From PHAA01 sp964584415 (GTDB lineage Bacteria > Bacillota > Syntrophomonadia > Syntrophomonadales > Syntrophomonadaceae): a DNA stretch of 64,000 bases. The notes beneath the pieces are model-generated. The model made no database searches and was not told where the DNA came from. It saw nothing but the letters and a program-made list of their open reading frames with translations. Shown here piece after piece: positions 63,405 through 64,000 of the stretch (positions within the stretch are counted from its first letter, which is position 1; every line of letters begins with the position of its first letter). Both the position numbers and the translations under genes were made by a program. The stretch spans positions 1 through 64,000 of the forward strand of contig CAZOZX010000001.1 of NCBI GenBank assembly GCA_964584415.1. The letters run 5' to 3'.

Positions 63405-63496
63405 AGCTTGTCCTCCTATCGCTGCTAAGGCTACAGAACGTAATCTCTAACAACTTCTATTATTTGCAATTATTTCCTTTGAAGAAAAATAAAAAG

Positions 63497-63526
63497 ATAG
63501 GGGAAATCCACGCTGATTTCCCCTAT
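63497..63526 (-). terminator. Terminator after the penicillin-binding protein gene
   Basis: The 12-bp stem ATAGGGGAAATC/GATTTCCCCTAT with a six-base loop is followed by TTTTTATTTTTC on the minus strand. minCDE must therefore have its own promoter in the 90 bases that follow. None was clear beyond a TTGCAA without a good -10. Confidence 0.85.
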
Positions 63527-63613
63527 TAGAGTCGTTAAAGGCTTATAAAATTAACAAAAATTACGACACGCGCTTGGCGGCGAAATTACCCTTTTTTTTT
63601 AACAAATCCCAGA

Positions 63614-64000
63614 TTAGTTCAAACCTTGGGGTTGGGTGGTGCTCTTTTCCGCCATCTGGGCCATTATGGCGGAGTAATGATCTACAATGCCAAAATATTG
63701 CTCGAAGACATCCTTGGCCACATATCCCACTGACTCACTGCCATGCTGACCATATTCTATCACCCCGGCAAAAGCCACCTGCGGATTATCTGCCGGAGCA
63801 AAGGCTACAAACATACCATGGAACTCATTGACTGCACTGTCACCCACCCGGTTGGTCTGGGCAGTACCGGTTTTAGTTCCCACCTTGATATTTTCCGGGA
63901 AATTGGTGAAAAGAAATGCGGCGGTCCCCCCCGACTGGGTTACCTGTACCATCGCCCGCCTGGTTTCGGCCATGGTATCGACCGAAACGGAGACCCGGTG
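63614..64000 (-). CDS. Class B penicillin-binding protein, C-terminal part (partial; PBP2-like)
   Basis: About 129 residues of a transpeptidase domain are present, open to the window edge. VGTKTGTAQTN holds the KTG motif of penicillin-binding transpeptidases. MFVAFAPADNPQVAFAGVIEYG and a short C-terminal tail follow. The location just upstream of minC and rodA makes this likely MrdA/PBP2, the elongation partner of RodA. The SxxK and SxN motifs lie outside the window. Confidence 0.88.
   Translation of the reverse strand, partial: HRVSVSVDTMAETRRAMVQVTQSGGTAAFLFTNFPENIKVGTKTGTAQTNRVGDSAVNEFHGMFVAFAPADNPQVAFAGVIEYGQHGSESVGYVAKDVFEQYFGIVDHYSAIMAQMAEKSTTQPQGLN

Noticed and set aside
1..64000. CRISPR arrays, insertion sequences, prophage or integrative elements
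   Set aside because: No regularly spaced repeats, transposase or integrase motifs, or phage genes were found by reading. Almost all genes fit conserved Firmicutes order.

Overview
This window comes from a low- to mid-GC Gram-positive anaerobe of the Clostridia type. A Syntrophomonas-like bacterium is my best guess, but no phylogenetic marker was compared. The evidence is the gene order, which follows two conserved Bacillus subtilis chromosome blocks almost gene for gene, the sporulation genes (yqfC, yqfD, spoIIP, spoIVFA, spoIVFB, a Spo0B-like gene), the T-box leaders, and a CIRCE/HrcA heat-shock operon. The archaeal-like (group III) chaperonin in the dnaK operon and pyruvate phosphate dikinase with its regulator fit a thermophilic or syntrophic Clostridia lineage. 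The sequence is a draft: ten N bases interrupt minD.

Layout. Positions 1-3100 hold the macromolecular synthesis operon, read leftward: dgt, dnaG and the first codons of rpoD. From 3400 to 7600 lies ccpN-like regulator, PPDK regulatory protein, ppdK. From 7660 to 10950 lies glyQ-glyS behind a T-box leader. From 10944 to 19370 lies the yqfC-yqfD-phoH-pgpH-ybeY-dgkA-cdd-era-deoC-recO cluster. From 19500 to 21600 there are short units: a 38-residue membrane ORF, rpsU, a HIT protein, a PC4-like protein and a toxin-antitoxin pair. From 21680 to 33180 lies lepA-hemW and then hrcA-chaperonin-grpE-dnaK-dnaJ-prmA-mtaB. From 33300 to 40950 lie spoIIP, rpsT, holA, a MATE transporter, comEC and comEA.

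At 41089-43952 leuS is read rightward from a strong promoter and a T-box leader. A complete tRNA-Ala(GGC) gene sits inside the Stem III hairpin of that leader. This is the most unusual structure in the window. From 44040 to 45680 lie rsfS, yqeK and nadD. At 45889-49138 a rightward accessory cluster encodes a Cys-rich protein, a cysteine-synthase-family enzyme, a thiolase-like protein without the nucleophilic Cys, and its DUF35 partner.

From 49177 to 64000, read leftward, are proB-proA, obgE with a Spo0B-like gene, rplU-rpmA, RNase G, two radical-SAM-associated genes, spoIVFA-spoIVFB, a DUF1232 protein, rodA, minC-minD-minE and the end of a class B penicillin-binding protein. Together the genes cover replication priming, translation, ribosome assembly, protein folding, cell-shape and septum control, DNA uptake and sporulation. 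No CRISPR array, insertion sequence, prophage or rRNA was seen.
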